Positions 25,622 through 34,643 are shown, counted from the first letter of the stretch. The stretch is DNA of 64,000 nt from Caballeronia glathei (GCF_000698595.1 NZ_JFHC01000009.1:1-64000), one strand, 5' to 3'. The notes: generated by a model not told the origin, from the letters alone. Numbers and translations: made by a program.

Positions 25622-25846
25622 CTAGGAAAGCGACGCCAGCACGATCGACAGCCTTCTGACGTGAGCCTTGAAGGCGTCGTTCGTTTCGCGGTCGCTGGTC
25701 GCAAGATGCGACGTCTCCGCGATGTCGGCCTGTTCGTGGAAGTCGTTGACGACCCTGGCCCTCACCTCCGGCGGCAACGACCGCACGATCGAGACCAGCA
25801 AGGCTTCCTCAGCGTGCATCATGCCCAGTATGGAACGCGTATCCAT
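25622..25846 (-). CDS. Unknown small protein
   Basis: The 74-residue product has a credible start at 25846 with ACGGAG seven bases upstream. It looks like a small helical soluble protein with alternating acidic and basic residues and histidines (MMHAEEALLV, FHEQADIAETSH). No family is recognised. It converges on the HTH gene with 15 bases between. Confidence 0.65.
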   Translation of the reverse strand: MDTRSILGMMHAEEALLVSIVRSLPPEVRARVVNDFHEQADIAETSHLATSDRETNDAFKAHVRRLSIVLASLS

Positions 25847-25920
25847 GCGAAGCTCCGTCGGCGGTGGCGTGGATCAAATCTAGCACGCGGGATTGCTTCG
25901 GGGGAAAGCGTGTTCGTGCG

Positions 25921-26112
25921 TCACTTCGCGGGGCACCCGGGCGCGCGCCTGCCTGCGATGTAATCGTCGATCAGCGCGAGATAGCGCTCGCGTCCGAAGC
26001 TCGGGCAACGTCAGAACGGATCGATGTGATGTTCGGAGAGGAGCGTCACGCCGCCGCCGAACGTGCGCGTGACGTACCGGTCTTCGGGGCGGGTGACGGC
26101 GGCTTGCGGCAT
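25921..26112 (-). pseudogene. Possible small gene interrupted by an in-frame TGA
   Basis: A frame starts at the ATG at 26112 with GCGAGGG upstream, runs 33 codons to a TGA at 26011-26013, and continues in the same frame for 29 more codons to 25921. Codon use in both halves is similar and protein-like (TRTFGGGVTLLSEHH before the stop, SFGRERYLALIDDYIAG after). This could be a short real gene plus chance, a nonsense-mutated gene, or stop readthrough. It lies directly downstream of the DMT transporter. Confidence 0.35.
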
Positions 26113-26162
26113 GGGCCCTCGCCAATGGGCCGGGTTGCGGTGGCAAAGGCGGCAACGGGCGT

Positions 26163-27110
26163 TCACGCGGACGAGCGCGGCTGCACGGCGCGCCGCGGCG
26201 CGCTGCGCCCGTGAAGCAGCACCGTGCCGATTCCGCTTGCCGCGATCACGCACATGCCGATTGTCATCCAGAAGTCCGGCACCTGTCCGAAGAAGATCCA
26301 GCTGAAGAACGCGGCGAAGCCGAGCTGCGCGTAGCTGAAGGGCGTGAGCACCGAGAGCGGCGTGCGGCGCAGCGCCTGGAGCATGAGCAACTGGCCGAGC
26401 GTCGCCATCGACGCCATCAGCACCACCAGGCACCAGTTGCCGAACGCCACGCCCCTCACGGCCGGCAGCGTTTCCGCCTGATCCATCCACACGAGCACGC
26501 ACAGGACTGCGGTGGCGACGAGCGCGGTCAGGAAATTGGTCGTGATCGCGTCCTCGGTGCGGGACAAATGGCTCGACACGACCTGGAAGCATGCGAAGGT
26601 GGTCGCTGCCGCGATCGGGTAGACCACCGTCCAAGTGAACGCGCTGCCGCCGGGCCGCACGACGAGCAGCATGCCGATGAAGCCCAGCACGACCATCGCC
26701 CACTTGCTCCGGGAGACTTCGTCCTTGAGGACCGTTGCCGCGAGGAGGGTGGAGATGAGCGGCGCGAGCATCGCGAGCGATGTGGTGACGGGCAAGGGCA
26801 GGTGGCGCAGTCCGGCGAACGTGCATGCCGAATTCGTGAGCAGAAGCGCGGCACGCACGAACTGAAGCTTGAGGCTCGCACTGCGAAAGAGACCAGATCC
26901 GCCGCGCCTGACCAGCCAGACACCGAGCACGACGAGCTGGAACAGATAACGCACCCAGAGCAGCGCCAGAAGCGGCACGGCAGCTCCGATGAGCTTGACG
27001 GTCGAATCGCTCGCGGCGAACGCGGCGGTCGTCATGACCATGATGAGGATGCCGGCGCCCGGGCTCTCCGTGTCGACCCGGTATCGGCTCTTGTCTTTCA
27101 TCGCTGTCAT
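26163..27110 (-). CDS. EamA/DMT-family transporter
   Basis: The 315-residue protein has ten hydrophobic segments in two five-helix EamA repeats, as in RhaT/YdcZ-like drug/metabolite exporters. The repeat signatures are LLALLWVRYLFQL and LPVTTSLAMLAPL in the first half and TPLSVLTPFSYAQLGFA in the second. Start choice is uncertain: the ATG at 27110 gives a normal N terminus, and a good AGGAGA lies 20 bases upstream. It probably exports a metabolite; the substrate cannot be predicted. It stands alone on the minus strand. Confidence 0.88.
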   Translation of the reverse strand: MTAMKDKSRYRVDTESPGAGILIMVMTTAAFAASDSTVKLIGAAVPLLALLWVRYLFQLVVLGVWLVRRGGSGLFRSASLKLQFVRAALLLTNSACTFAGLRHLPLPVTTSLAMLAPLISTLLAATVLKDEVSRSKWAMVVLGFIGMLLVVRPGGSAFTWTVVYPIAAATTFACFQVVSSHLSRTEDAITTNFLTALVATAVLCVLVWMDQAETLPAVRGVAFGNWCLVVLMASMATLGQLLMLQALRRTPLSVLTPFSYAQLGFAAFFSWIFFGQVPDFWMTIGMCVIAASGIGTVLLHGRSAPRRAVQPRSSA

Positions 27111-27429
27111 GGCGTTGCGGTCAATCTGCTGTCTCCTGCGTGATGCGCGCCGCATGTCGCGGCCGGACAGGTCTCATTGTAAGGTTTATTTGTACCAGTT
27201 AGTGAAAATTGCATGCGACGGCGCGCGCAATGCGCGCGGTTCCGTTCGAGCGATGTGCGGCCCACTCGCTTTGCGCATCCGGGTCGTACGCCTCGCAGGC
27301 GATTCTGCCCATGAAGGCGCACCTTTCAGAACACTGTTGCTATTTTGCACGGAGGCCCCGCGTTCGGCGATTTGCGGCCTACACTTAAAGTAGTTTCTCA
27401 AGATGTCCGATGTGCCGCAGGAGGTAGCG
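27111..27429. other. Intergenic region
   Basis: These 319 bases separate the divergent transporter and small-protein genes. A short A/T-rich stretch near 27175-27215 may hold promoters. I see no convincing gene. Confidence 0.5.
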
Positions 27430-27645
27430 ATGAGAACCAGGACGCGTCAGGTGGTTCGGATGCTGGCGGATATGAGGCATGCCGCGCACTGCAGGGCACT
27501 GCGCAATGCCGCGACCCAGGAAGCGATGCGACTGGCGGACGAGGAGGCGCGGGCCGAGCCGGACGCCAGTGGGACCGAACCGTCCGACACCGCAAGCGAC
27601 AGTCGCCCGCCGTCCGAAGCCAAGGCGCGTTCGGGGTTTCACTGA
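27430..27645 (+). CDS. Unknown small charged protein
   Basis: A 71-residue frame starts at the ATG at 27430 behind GCAGGAGGTAGCG, a near-perfect ribosome site that decides against the earlier start nine codons upstream. The product is helical and very charged, with an Ala/Glu-rich middle and a polar tail; it has no membrane segment. Its stop abuts the stop of the convergent gene at 27646 without a gap. No family is recognised. Confidence 0.62.
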   Translation: MRTRTRQVVRMLADMRHAAHCRALRNAATQEAMRLADEEARAEPDASGTEPSDTASDSRPPSEAKARSGFH

Positions 27646-28107
27646 CTACGGTTCGTTCCGGTCGCGTGCGGTTCGGTAAGGCGAGAAGCGCCAGTGCCCG
27701 GCGGCATCCTTGACCGCGACGGCGCCGTGCTCGTGCAGCACTTCGCCGATGGCACCCGGCTTGATGTCCGTCGTGATCCTGATTACGAGCAGCGTGCGCT
27801 CGCGGCACGCAGCGTTGTCCGCTTCGCTCGCGCGAGCGCGCTCGGGCAGCCGGGCCTGTGCCGCGGCGAACCTGTTGCGCGCGCCCGTGACGCCCTGATG
27901 CTCTCCGTGCGCCGCATACTCGGCTTCATCCTCTCCCGGCATGCCGGGAGGCGGGAATAGCGCCTCGGTGCCGTCCGGGTCCGCGCCTGTCCGTTCCGCT
28001 CTGTAGAGGTGCGCATCGTCGCGGCTGAGGCCGGCGAGCTGCAAGGCTCGAAGCGCTTCGTGACCATCGCGATAAGAAGCGAATACACCCACTATGACCT
28101 GATTCAT
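27646..28107 (-). CDS. General-stress (YflT/GSP17M-like) domain protein
   Basis: The 153-residue product opens with VIVGVFASYRDGHEAL and continues LQLAGLSRDDAHLYRAE. This is the pattern of the heat-induced stress protein family typified by YflT/GSP17M, in which a ferredoxin-like fold begins with a strand-helix of this type. The middle holds a Pro/Gly/Glu-rich linker. The last third (LLVIRITTDIKPGAIGEVLHEHGA) resembles a second small domain. The start at 28107 has GAGGGGCGA upstream and removes a 50-residue extension. The exact role is unknown. Confidence 0.7.
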   Translation of the reverse strand: MNQVIVGVFASYRDGHEALRALQLAGLSRDDAHLYRAERTGADPDGTEALFPPPGMPGEDEAEYAAHGEHQGVTGARNRFAAAQARLPERARASEADNAACRERTLLVIRITTDIKPGAIGEVLHEHGAVAVKDAAGHWRFSPYRTARDRNEP

Positions 28108-28741
28108 CGTCGCCCCTCTGTATCGTTCGCATACCTGTCTGGTTGAGGCTGTTTGTGGCTCGTCGTGGCTCGTTGCGGCTGGTCGTGTCCACCGCTTCAT
28201 GGTTGGATGCGCACGCGTAAGCCGCGCTGCAAGTTGAAAAAATGAAACGGCCTGCACGCGGACGCTTTCGGCTGGGTGCGTATCGATCGGCCTGCGCGAT
28301 GGATGTCCGATGGGCGGCTCGAGTCATCCTTTGCGGTCAAAGCAGCGAGCAGCATGACGGCACCTCGATTATTCAATGCACGGTGAATAGCGATGCATGC
28401 AGGGTGCACCGGTCCGGTATGGCTTCAGGCGAAGCACACGCCGCGATGCTTTTGATTCGTCATATGAACTGATAGCAACGAGTATTCCCGGCGGTTGCCG
28501 GGCTGAAGCCGGGGCTTGCGTTTGAATAAGCGGTGCGTAGTTGACCGATCGATCGTGCGCAGAAGAGGGTCGGTGGTTGCACGCGTATCGCGCGCGGCGA
28601 GGGGGCCTCTTCCTCGATCGTGAGCGCGTGCGGCTCGCGCGCCGCGCCGGTTGCGGCGCTAACGGCTATCACCTAAAGTGCATGATGCGCAGCATTCGAA
28701 GGCGCCTTCGACCCACTGGCGTAACCCGTCGCGAGGTTTGA
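28108..28741. other. Long intergenic region
   Basis: This 634-base gap between divergent genes contains one G/C-rich hairpin (CCCGGC-GGTT-GCCGGG around 28487-28502). Several open frames lack ribosome sites and have irregular codon use. No gene, RNA or repeat is supported. Confidence 0.45.
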
Positions 28742-29113
28742 ATGAAAGCGAAAGCCTGCGCTTGTGCATTCTTGCTGCTGTCGGCTTCCGCAGCGGCGGC
28801 GCCATGTTATACGGATGGCGATGTGGTCACGCTGGAAGGAACGGCCGTGCGGCAGCCCACGCGCATGACCGACGCCGGCTCGAAGCCCGCCTGGGTGCTC
28901 TCGCTTTCCAGCCCGATCTGCGTCGACAGTCCGACGGCCCCTCAGGGGCAGCGGCAGAGCTCAGTCACGCAGGTGCAGATCATCGACACCATCCCCACCG
29001 AGAACGAGCGCATCCAGCTGACGGGCAAGCTCGTCACCGGCAACATGAGCGCGTACTACGCGGTGCCCACGGCCATCTGGGTGTTGAGGGAGCGGCCCGC
29101 GCCGTCGCGATAG
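28742..29113 (+). CDS. Exported DUF4431-like protein
   Basis: The 123-residue product has a signal peptide (KACACAFLLLSASAAAA, cleavage before APC). The mature domain (GDVVTLEGTAVRQ, PICVDSP, IQLTGKLVTGNMSAYY) matches small periplasmic proteins of the DUF4431 type, probably an OB-like barrel. Two cysteines (APCYTD and PICVD) could form a disulfide. The start has CGAGG upstream. The function is unknown. Confidence 0.75.
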   Translation: MKAKACACAFLLLSASAAAAPCYTDGDVVTLEGTAVRQPTRMTDAGSKPAWVLSLSSPICVDSPTAPQGQRQSSVTQVQIIDTIPTENERIQLTGKLVTGNMSAYYAVPTAIWVLRERPAPSR

Positions 29114-29161
29114 ACAGGCGGCAAGCGGGGCAGGCAGGGCCGCCGCGACCCGGCGCTCGCT

Positions 29162-29326
29162 TCAGCCCGGCTCGCTTCGCGAGCGGCTCCACTCCGCCAC
29201 GACGAATTGCAGGGACTGGTTTTCCAGCCCCCTCTCTTCTGCGAACTGAACGATCGCATCGAGTTGCTCGCCCGTGCATCTGAATGCTTCGCGCGGCGTC
29301 AGCGGATGGTCTGTTTGCGTGGGCAT
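29162..29326 (-). CDS. Unknown 54-residue protein
   Basis: A short frame begins at the ATG at 29326 with AAAGGA six bases upstream and ends at 29162. The product opens MPTQTDHPLTPREAF and continues into an acidic amphipathic helix (EQLDAIVQFAEERG) and a short basic end. Composition and codon use are protein-like, unlike the longer arginine-rich frames on the same strand. No family is assigned. It converges on the DUF4431-like gene. Confidence 0.65.
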   Translation of the reverse strand: MPTQTDHPLTPREAFRCTGEQLDAIVQFAEERGLENQSLQFVVAEWSRSRSEPG

Positions 29327-29676
29327 GGCAATCCTTTGTAGGACCTTCTCCCGACAGGGCGTGCATCATCGGCGCCTGACGCGCCTGCACGAGCTGCTGC
29401 TGAAATTAAGCCGGAGTGCCGCGCTAGATACTGCCTGCTAGCGCACACAAGCCCGCAGACGATGACGGCAACGCGTCATCCCGGGCGACGTGGCCCATCC
29501 CTTGCGAGCGTTCACGCCGCGTGTGCTTCGCACGACCGGTCGCGAGGTTGCGTGCAGCATGTGGAATAAAGAGCGCGTCTGGTTCGTTTAGGAATGAATG
29601 AGCGGGCAGGCTGGCGGCGCGTGCCAGTCATGAGAGACGCTCGCTACCGACGCACGAAGCTGACGAGGAGGATGCT
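29327..29676. other. Intergenic region
   Basis: These 350 bases hold a small stem near 29460-29480 (GATGACG-GCAACG-CGTCATC). No coding frame with a ribosome site is visible, and no repeat family is recognised. Confidence 0.45.
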
Positions 29677-29970
29677 GTGAGCTCCGACGAGTATCAGCGA
29701 CAAGAGCTTGGTCATATCGAGCGCATGATCATCGAGCTCGAGCGATTGCCTGAAGACGAGCGCATCGCGGTGCGGGAAAACCCGGTGATGAACCCCGAGT
29801 ACTGGCGCAAGCGCATCAATGTTCTGATGACTTCTCCCAATGCGACGCGCCTCGTGATCCGCGACGCCGCGACCCTGCTCCAACGGCTCGCGCGAATAGC
29901 CGCGCCCACCACCGACGAGCCGCACGCCACTTCCGCGATCCATCACACCGCTTCGAAGCGGTCGACCTGA
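29677..29970 (+). CDS. Unknown small protein with GTG start
   Basis: The 97-residue product starts at a GTG preceded by GACGAGGAGGATGCT, a strong ribosome site. It opens with an acidic helix (DEYQRQELGHIERMIIELERLPEDER) and a central WRKRINVLM segment, then a polar tail ending in Ser/Lys/Arg. It has no membrane segment or metal motif. No family is recognised; length and composition are typical of Burkholderia-specific small proteins. Confidence 0.68.
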   Translation: MSSDEYQRQELGHIERMIIELERLPEDERIAVRENPVMNPEYWRKRINVLMTSPNATRLVIRDAATLLQRLARIAAPTTDEPHATSAIHHTASKRST

Positions 29971-30154
29971 CGCGTCCCGCGCCGCCTTGCCGAAGATTGC
30001 CGCCACGCCCGAGCGCCGCTGAACTATAGTCAGATGCGGCGCACGGTCGCTGCGCAGGCCGTTGCCCGCCGCGCGCACGCACCGGCATTGCCCGCCTGCA
30101 TCACAATGCCGCCGAAGCCGCGCACCGTCTTCAGACCCATCGCGGGAGGCCATC

Positions 30155-31381
30155 TTGGCGCGAATCGTGGTGCTCGGTACCGGCTTTGCCGGCCTTTGGA
30201 GTGCGATCGGCGCGGCACGAAAGCTCGATGAACTGGGCATGCGCGACGGGTCCGTCGAAGTGGTCGCGATCAACGCCCGCAAGCATCACAGCATCCGCGT
30301 GAGGAACTACGAGGCCGATCTCGGCGAGACGCTCGTGCCCCTGTCCGATGTGCTCGATCCGATAGGGGTGCGGTGGATCGAAGGCGCGGTCTCGGGTATC
30401 GATGTCGCGAGCCGCAGCATTGCGATCCGCGCGCAAGGGGCGGTCCGACCTCAATCGCTCGCCTATGATCGACTGGTCGTGGCGCTCGGCAGCAGGCTCG
30501 TGCATCCGCCCATACCGGGGCTTGCCGAACATGCGTTCGATGTCGATACCTATGAGGGCGCCCTGCGGCTCGAAGCGCATCTGCGTGCGCTGCCTTTGCT
30601 CGCGCCTTCGGCCGGGCGCTATACGGCGGTCGTCGTGGGGGCAGGGCTGACGGGTGTCGAGATAGCGGCGGAGTTGCCGGCGCGGCTCGGTGGCATTGCA
30701 GGCGAAGGCGGGGGCCGTGCCGTGCGCGTGATCCTCGCGGACCGCAACGCGAAGATCGGGCAGGCCATGGGCGGCGCGCAGCCGGTGATCGAACGCGCGA
30801 TGAACGCGCTCGGTGTCGATCTGATGCCCAACGCGAGCCTGAAGTCGGTGGAGGCGAACGGCATCGAGTGTGTCGATGGCGAGCGCATCGACGCCGCGAC
30901 TGTGATCTGGTGCGGCGGCATGCGCGCCAATCCTCTGACCGAACAGATCCCGGTCGAGCGCGACGCGGCGGGGCGCCTTTTCGTCGATGCGTTCATGCGC
31001 GTCGAAGGCGTGCCCGGCGTGTTCGCGGCAGGCGACTGCGCGCATGCGCTCATCGACGGCGTGAGGCCGTCGGTCATGTCGTGCCAGCACGGACGGCCGA
31101 TGGGACGTTATGCCGGACACAACGTCGTGTGCGATCTGCTTGGGCTCGAGATGCTGCCGCTTCATATCGACTGGTACACGACCATCCTCGATCTCGGGCC
31201 CTGGGGCGCCGTGTACACGGAAGGGTGGGACAGGCATCTCGTCGCCGAAGGCGATGCCGCCAAGCGCACCAAGCGGATCATCAATGGGGAGCGCATCTAT
31301 CCGCCTCGCACGCGCGTGAGGGAGGAGATTCTTGCTGCCGCCGCGCCGGTTGTTCAGGCGCCTCCGCCGCGCGGGGCTTGA
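30155..31381 (+). CDS. Type II NADH dehydrogenase-like FAD/NAD(P) oxidoreductase
   Basis: The 408-residue protein is a two-dinucleotide-binding flavoprotein of the NDH-2 family, which passes electrons from NADH to quinone without proton pumping. The FAD loop VVLGTGFAGLW is at the N terminus. The NAD loop VVVGAGLTGVEIA is near residue 166, and the second FAD motif VFAAGDCAHA is near residue 293. Like NDH-2 it lacks redox cysteine pairs. The start is a TTG at 30155 preceded by GGGAGG, which fits the FAD loop; the longer frame would add 31 arginine-rich residues. It ends at repeat locus B. Confidence 0.88.
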   Translation: MARIVVLGTGFAGLWSAIGAARKLDELGMRDGSVEVVAINARKHHSIRVRNYEADLGETLVPLSDVLDPIGVRWIEGAVSGIDVASRSIAIRAQGAVRPQSLAYDRLVVALGSRLVHPPIPGLAEHAFDVDTYEGALRLEAHLRALPLLAPSAGRYTAVVVGAGLTGVEIAAELPARLGGIAGEGGGRAVRVILADRNAKIGQAMGGAQPVIERAMNALGVDLMPNASLKSVEANGIECVDGERIDAATVIWCGGMRANPLTEQIPVERDAAGRLFVDAFMRVEGVPGVFAAGDCAHALIDGVRPSVMSCQHGRPMGRYAGHNVVCDLLGLEMLPLHIDWYTTILDLGPWGAVYTEGWDRHLVAEGDAAKRTKRIINGERIYPPRTRVREEILAAAAPVVQAPPPRGA

Positions 31382-31423
31382 ATATCCTTTTTGCTGCGCT
31401 CGCGCTTGGGCTGGGTGTTTTTT

Positions 31424-31702
31424 GAACCGTTTGATGCGCTTCGGCTTCTATGAAACTTGCATTGCTATTGGTTTATTAGCTTCGCCCCTGTGCGGGGCGG
31501 CAGTCACTTTCTTTGCTGCTGCAAAGAAAGTGACCAAAGAAAGCAGCTATGGGGTGAGCGGTATTAGGAGGGAATCGCATTGAGCATGTCAGAGTGGCCC
31601 GACCGTGGGAGTGTCCACCGCGGTATGTTGAGCGGATAGGTACGCGGACCCACTGCGTAGTCGCGCCGTTAAAGCAAGTGGCAACGCAGTCATACCTCCG
31701 TC
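31424..31702 (+). repeat. Repeat locus B, single arm
   Basis: One arm of the family also seen at 214-625 and 57051-57885, in the opposite orientation to the 214-625 copy. It holds the perfect hairpin at 31506-31531 (11-bp stem, TGCT loop) and the GCCCC-GGGGC hairpin just before it. It lies between two convergent genes, so it probably acts as a shared transcription end. There is no second arm here. Confidence 0.85.
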
Positions 31703-31790
31703 CTCGCTTCGCTCCGACGACAGGACCACTATCACCTTGTCCTGTGGGCCACGCCTCGCTTTGCTTTGCTCCGACACTTACTATCCTGCG

Positions 31791-32819
31791 TCACCCCTTC
31801 TGCTCGGTTGGCGTCAACTCGAGATCGATCTTCTGCACCCCGCGCAGCACCGTCACACCCACCGCGCGATCAATCCGCGACGCATCCAGCGTCCGCTGCA
31901 ATCCATCCACGCTCTCCACGTCGATGCCATCCACCGCCAGGATCGTGTCGTCAGTCCGTAAGCCGCCCTGCGCCGCCGGGCTGTCCTTCACCACCTCCAT
32001 CACGTGCACGCCGCTCTCCGACGTCAACCCGAAATAACGCTGCACGCGGCGCGACACCGGCCTCGTCGTCCCCGCCACGCCGATATACGCGCGGCGAACC
32101 CGCCCGTACGCGAAGATCTGCATGATCACCCACTTGGCCGTGTCGATCGCCGTGGCAAAGCAGATCGCCTGCGCACCCGGAATGATCGCCGTGTTCACGC
32201 CGATCACCTGACCCGCCGAATTGATCAGCGGCCCGCCGGAATTGCCCGGATTGAGCGCCGCATCGGTCTGGATCACGTCGTAGATCATCCGCCCGGACGT
32301 CGAGCGCAACGACCGCCCGAGCGCGGACACCACGCCCGCCGTGACCGTCTGCGCAAGCCCGAGCGGACTGCCCACCGCAATCGCAATCTGCCCCACGCGC
32401 AGCCGCCCCGACTCGCCAAGCTCCACATGCGGCAACGGCTCGGGCGAGCCGATGCGCAGCACCGCCAGATCGCTGCCGGGATCGTCGCCGACGAGATCGG
32501 CATCGAACTTCGCGCCGTCCGCGAGGGTCACGCGAATGTGCGTCGCGCCATGCACGACGTGGCTGTTGGTCAGCAGATAACCGTCCGGCGTGAAGATGAA
32601 CCCCGAGCCGGTCCCGCCGCGCGCGCCGCGGCCGCCCGGGTCGCCCGGCAGGCGGCGCTCGACGGAAATGAACGCCACGGCCTGCTGCACGCGCTCGAGC
32701 GCGCCGATGACCGTGCTGGAATAGGCATCGAGGAGGGCGTCGTCATCGAGCGGGAGCGATGCAGCCGCATCCGACGCACCCCGCGGCAGATCGTCAATGA
32801 AACGGGGACGGCTTCCCAT
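31791..32819 (-). CDS. HtrA/DegP-like trypsin serine protease with PDZ domain, no signal peptide
   Basis: The 342-residue protein is an S1C serine protease with the catalytic triad His87 (TNSHVV), Asp117 (GSDLAV) and Ser194 (GNSGGP). A single C-terminal PDZ domain follows (GVHVMEVVKDSPAAQGGLRTDD). HtrA proteases are normally periplasmic quality-control enzymes, but here the first 50 residues are acidic and show neither signal peptide nor membrane anchor. The start has CGGAGC upstream. It may act in the cytoplasm, or an exported form may use another start. It is followed by repeat locus B. Confidence 0.92.
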   Translation of the reverse strand: MGSRPRFIDDLPRGASDAAASLPLDDDALLDAYSSTVIGALERVQQAVAFISVERRLPGDPGGRGARGGTGSGFIFTPDGYLLTNSHVVHGATHIRVTLADGAKFDADLVGDDPGSDLAVLRIGSPEPLPHVELGESGRLRVGQIAIAVGSPLGLAQTVTAGVVSALGRSLRSTSGRMIYDVIQTDAALNPGNSGGPLINSAGQVIGVNTAIIPGAQAICFATAIDTAKWVIMQIFAYGRVRRAYIGVAGTTRPVSRRVQRYFGLTSESGVHVMEVVKDSPAAQGGLRTDDTILAVDGIDVESVDGLQRTLDASRIDRAVGVTVLRGVQKIDLELTPTEQKG

Positions 32820-32911
32820 GATCGGGCTCCGAATGAATGGATACCGACATGCAGGGCGGCCGGATCTTTTTCAAGATGCGGGGAAGGGGGCGCGCCGCAA
32901 CGCTGCGCGCG

Positions 32912-33814
32912 CTACGCCGGCGCGGGTCCTGCCGCGCGCCGCAGCACCGTCATCGGGCCGAGTTCCGCAATGGCCCGCATCTGCGCCGCGTCGCGCACGA
33001 ACAGCGACCCGGCGAATCCCAGCCCGTTGACTGCGATCCCTTCGACGCTCGCCGCCGATCGCGGCACGAGCAGCATCCACTCGCGCGTGACGAGCAGGTT
33101 GTATGGCGCCGACTGATGCGCCTCACCGTCGATCTCGACGGCGCGCAGGCCGGCGGCCTCCATCAGCGCGCGGTAATGCGCGCACGCGTGCTGCGCCATC
33201 CGCGGCGCGTTCGAGCCGAGCCGTGCATCGAGCCGCGCGAACGCGTGGGCAAACGGCAGGCGGGGCGCGCCGGCGCCATCGTCCGCGAAAAGCGGCTCGA
33301 CCGGCACGGCCGGGCCCGTCTGCGAGAGCGGCAGCGGCACGATCTGCAAATGCTTGTGCGGCTGGCTCGCGCCCGCGAGCGCGCCGCCGTTGTAGAAGCC
33401 GAGGCCGTCGAATTCGGCGAGGCACGTGAAGAGCGCCTCGAAGTCGGATTCGTTGACGAGCGCTTCCTGCGCCTCGAAGCGGCGCGTGACGATCAGCAGA
33501 TGATGCGCGATCACGTTGAACTTGTTGAGCACCACGCGGTGCCGCGCGCCGAGATCGCAGACGACGAGATCCGGGTCGCAGGGCAGGAAAGGATTGTGCC
33601 GGGCGCCTTCGGCTGCCGCGGCCCTGCGCTGCCGCCCGTCGTCTTCCTTGCGCGCGACGCTCGACACCTGGCGCACGACGAAGCGCACGCCGGCGTCGTC
33701 GACGGTGGTCTGCACGGTCTCGATCGGCCGCAGCGCGCCGCAGGCGAGCGCGTGCTGCGTCCGCTGCACGATGGCGGGCCAGAGGGAGCCGGGTAAAAGG
33801 CGAGGTTCGGTCAT
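32912..33814 (-). CDS. Ap4A phosphorylase (ATP adenylyltransferase)-like protein
   Basis: The 300-residue protein resembles diadenosine tetraphosphate phosphorylases, which cut Ap4A with phosphate to ATP and ADP. The HIT-related active-site motif HKHLQIVPL is near residue 150, and the segment NVIAHHLLIVTRRFE is also typical. The likely start is the ATG at 33814, giving MTEPRLLPGSLW; the ribosome site is weak. It lies upstream of the protease on the same strand with a 92-base gap. Confidence 0.88.
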   Translation of the reverse strand: MTEPRLLPGSLWPAIVQRTQHALACGALRPIETVQTTVDDAGVRFVVRQVSSVARKEDDGRQRRAAAAEGARHNPFLPCDPDLVVCDLGARHRVVLNKFNVIAHHLLIVTRRFEAQEALVNESDFEALFTCLAEFDGLGFYNGGALAGASQPHKHLQIVPLPLSQTGPAVPVEPLFADDGAGAPRLPFAHAFARLDARLGSNAPRMAQHACAHYRALMEAAGLRAVEIDGEAHQSAPYNLLVTREWMLLVPRSAASVEGIAVNGLGFAGSLFVRDAAQMRAIAELGPMTVLRRAAGPAPA

Positions 33815-33890
33815 CGCGGGAGGGTTGCGGCGCCTGTTGCATGTAGCGTACGCGTCGCACATATAGGCATGAAAGACGACATGAACAGTA

Positions 33891-34643
33891 TCACCCGTTC
33901 GAGCGCTTCCCTTCGATGTGCAACGTACGGTTCGCCACGCTGCAAAGCGCCACGCCCGCCGCCGCGCTCGCCAGATGCTTCAGCGTGTGCCCGGAGACAA
34001 TATGGCCGGTGAGCGCCCATATCGGCGTGTCGAGCAGTTCGAATACCTTCGAGAGCGCGTACCAGCCGATCACGCGCCACCATGCCGCTGCCGCCGGCAC
34101 GCGGCCGCGCGCGGCGCACCAGACGACGCACGCCACGCCGCCGAATTGCAGCAGCGCATAGGGCCACAGGCTGCCGAGCGCGCTCCAGTACCAGACGGTC
34201 GCTGCCGCGGCGGCGGCCGCCGTCAGCGCTTGCGGCCACGTCGCGCGTTTCAGGGTCGCGGCGCTCGCCAGCATCACGAGCACGCCCGCGAAGACGACGG
34301 TCATCGGCAGCCTGTCCCACGCGAGCGTCGCGTCCGACGGCGCCCAGTGGTAGTACGCCGAGCCCGCTGTCGTGAGCAGGAAGCCCGCGCCCGCCACCGT
34401 GATGCCGTGCAGCACGAGCGGGGCGCGCCCCGCATGGCGCGCCGCCCAGCCGAGGTTCATCGCGGCGGGAATCAGATACGCGAGGCTCGACAGCACATCG
34501 GCGGCGCTGGGAACCGGGCCGAGCGTGCGTGTATCCGCGAACTGGTGATACGACGCCGGCTGCGCGAGCGGATGCAGCCATTGCAGCACGGCGCCCGCGG
34601 CAAACAGCGCGGCGATGCCCGCGATCAACCTGAACGAAGGCAT
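33891..34643 (-). CDS. Alkaline-ceramidase-like (CREST family) membrane protein
   Basis: The 250-residue integral membrane protein has about seven hydrophobic helices and the CREST metal-site pattern. That is a Ser/His in SAYYHWAPSD near residue 95, a following WDRLPM Asp, and SGHTLKHLAS near the C terminus. CREST proteins include alkaline ceramidases and the PAQR receptors and are predicted metal-dependent hydrolases. The ATG abuts the stop of L-fuconate dehydratase (TGAATG), so the two are translationally coupled. A lipid-amide hydrolase role is a family-level inference; its link to sugar acids is unexplained. Confidence 0.78.
   Translation of the reverse strand: MPSFRLIAGIAALFAAGAVLQWLHPLAQPASYHQFADTRTLGPVPSAADVLSSLAYLIPAAMNLGWAARHAGRAPLVLHGITVAGAGFLLTTAGSAYYHWAPSDATLAWDRLPMTVVFAGVLVMLASAATLKRATWPQALTAAAAAAATVWYWSALGSLWPYALLQFGGVACVVWCAARGRVPAAAAWWRVIGWYALSKVFELLDTPIWALTGHIVSGHTLKHLASAAAGVALCSVANRTLHIEGKRSNG

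Noticed and set aside
29034-29390. 118-codon minus-strand frame over the 54-residue gene
   Set aside because: It is rich in Arg, Ala and Pro with no ribosome site. The shorter frame in another phase has a strong one.
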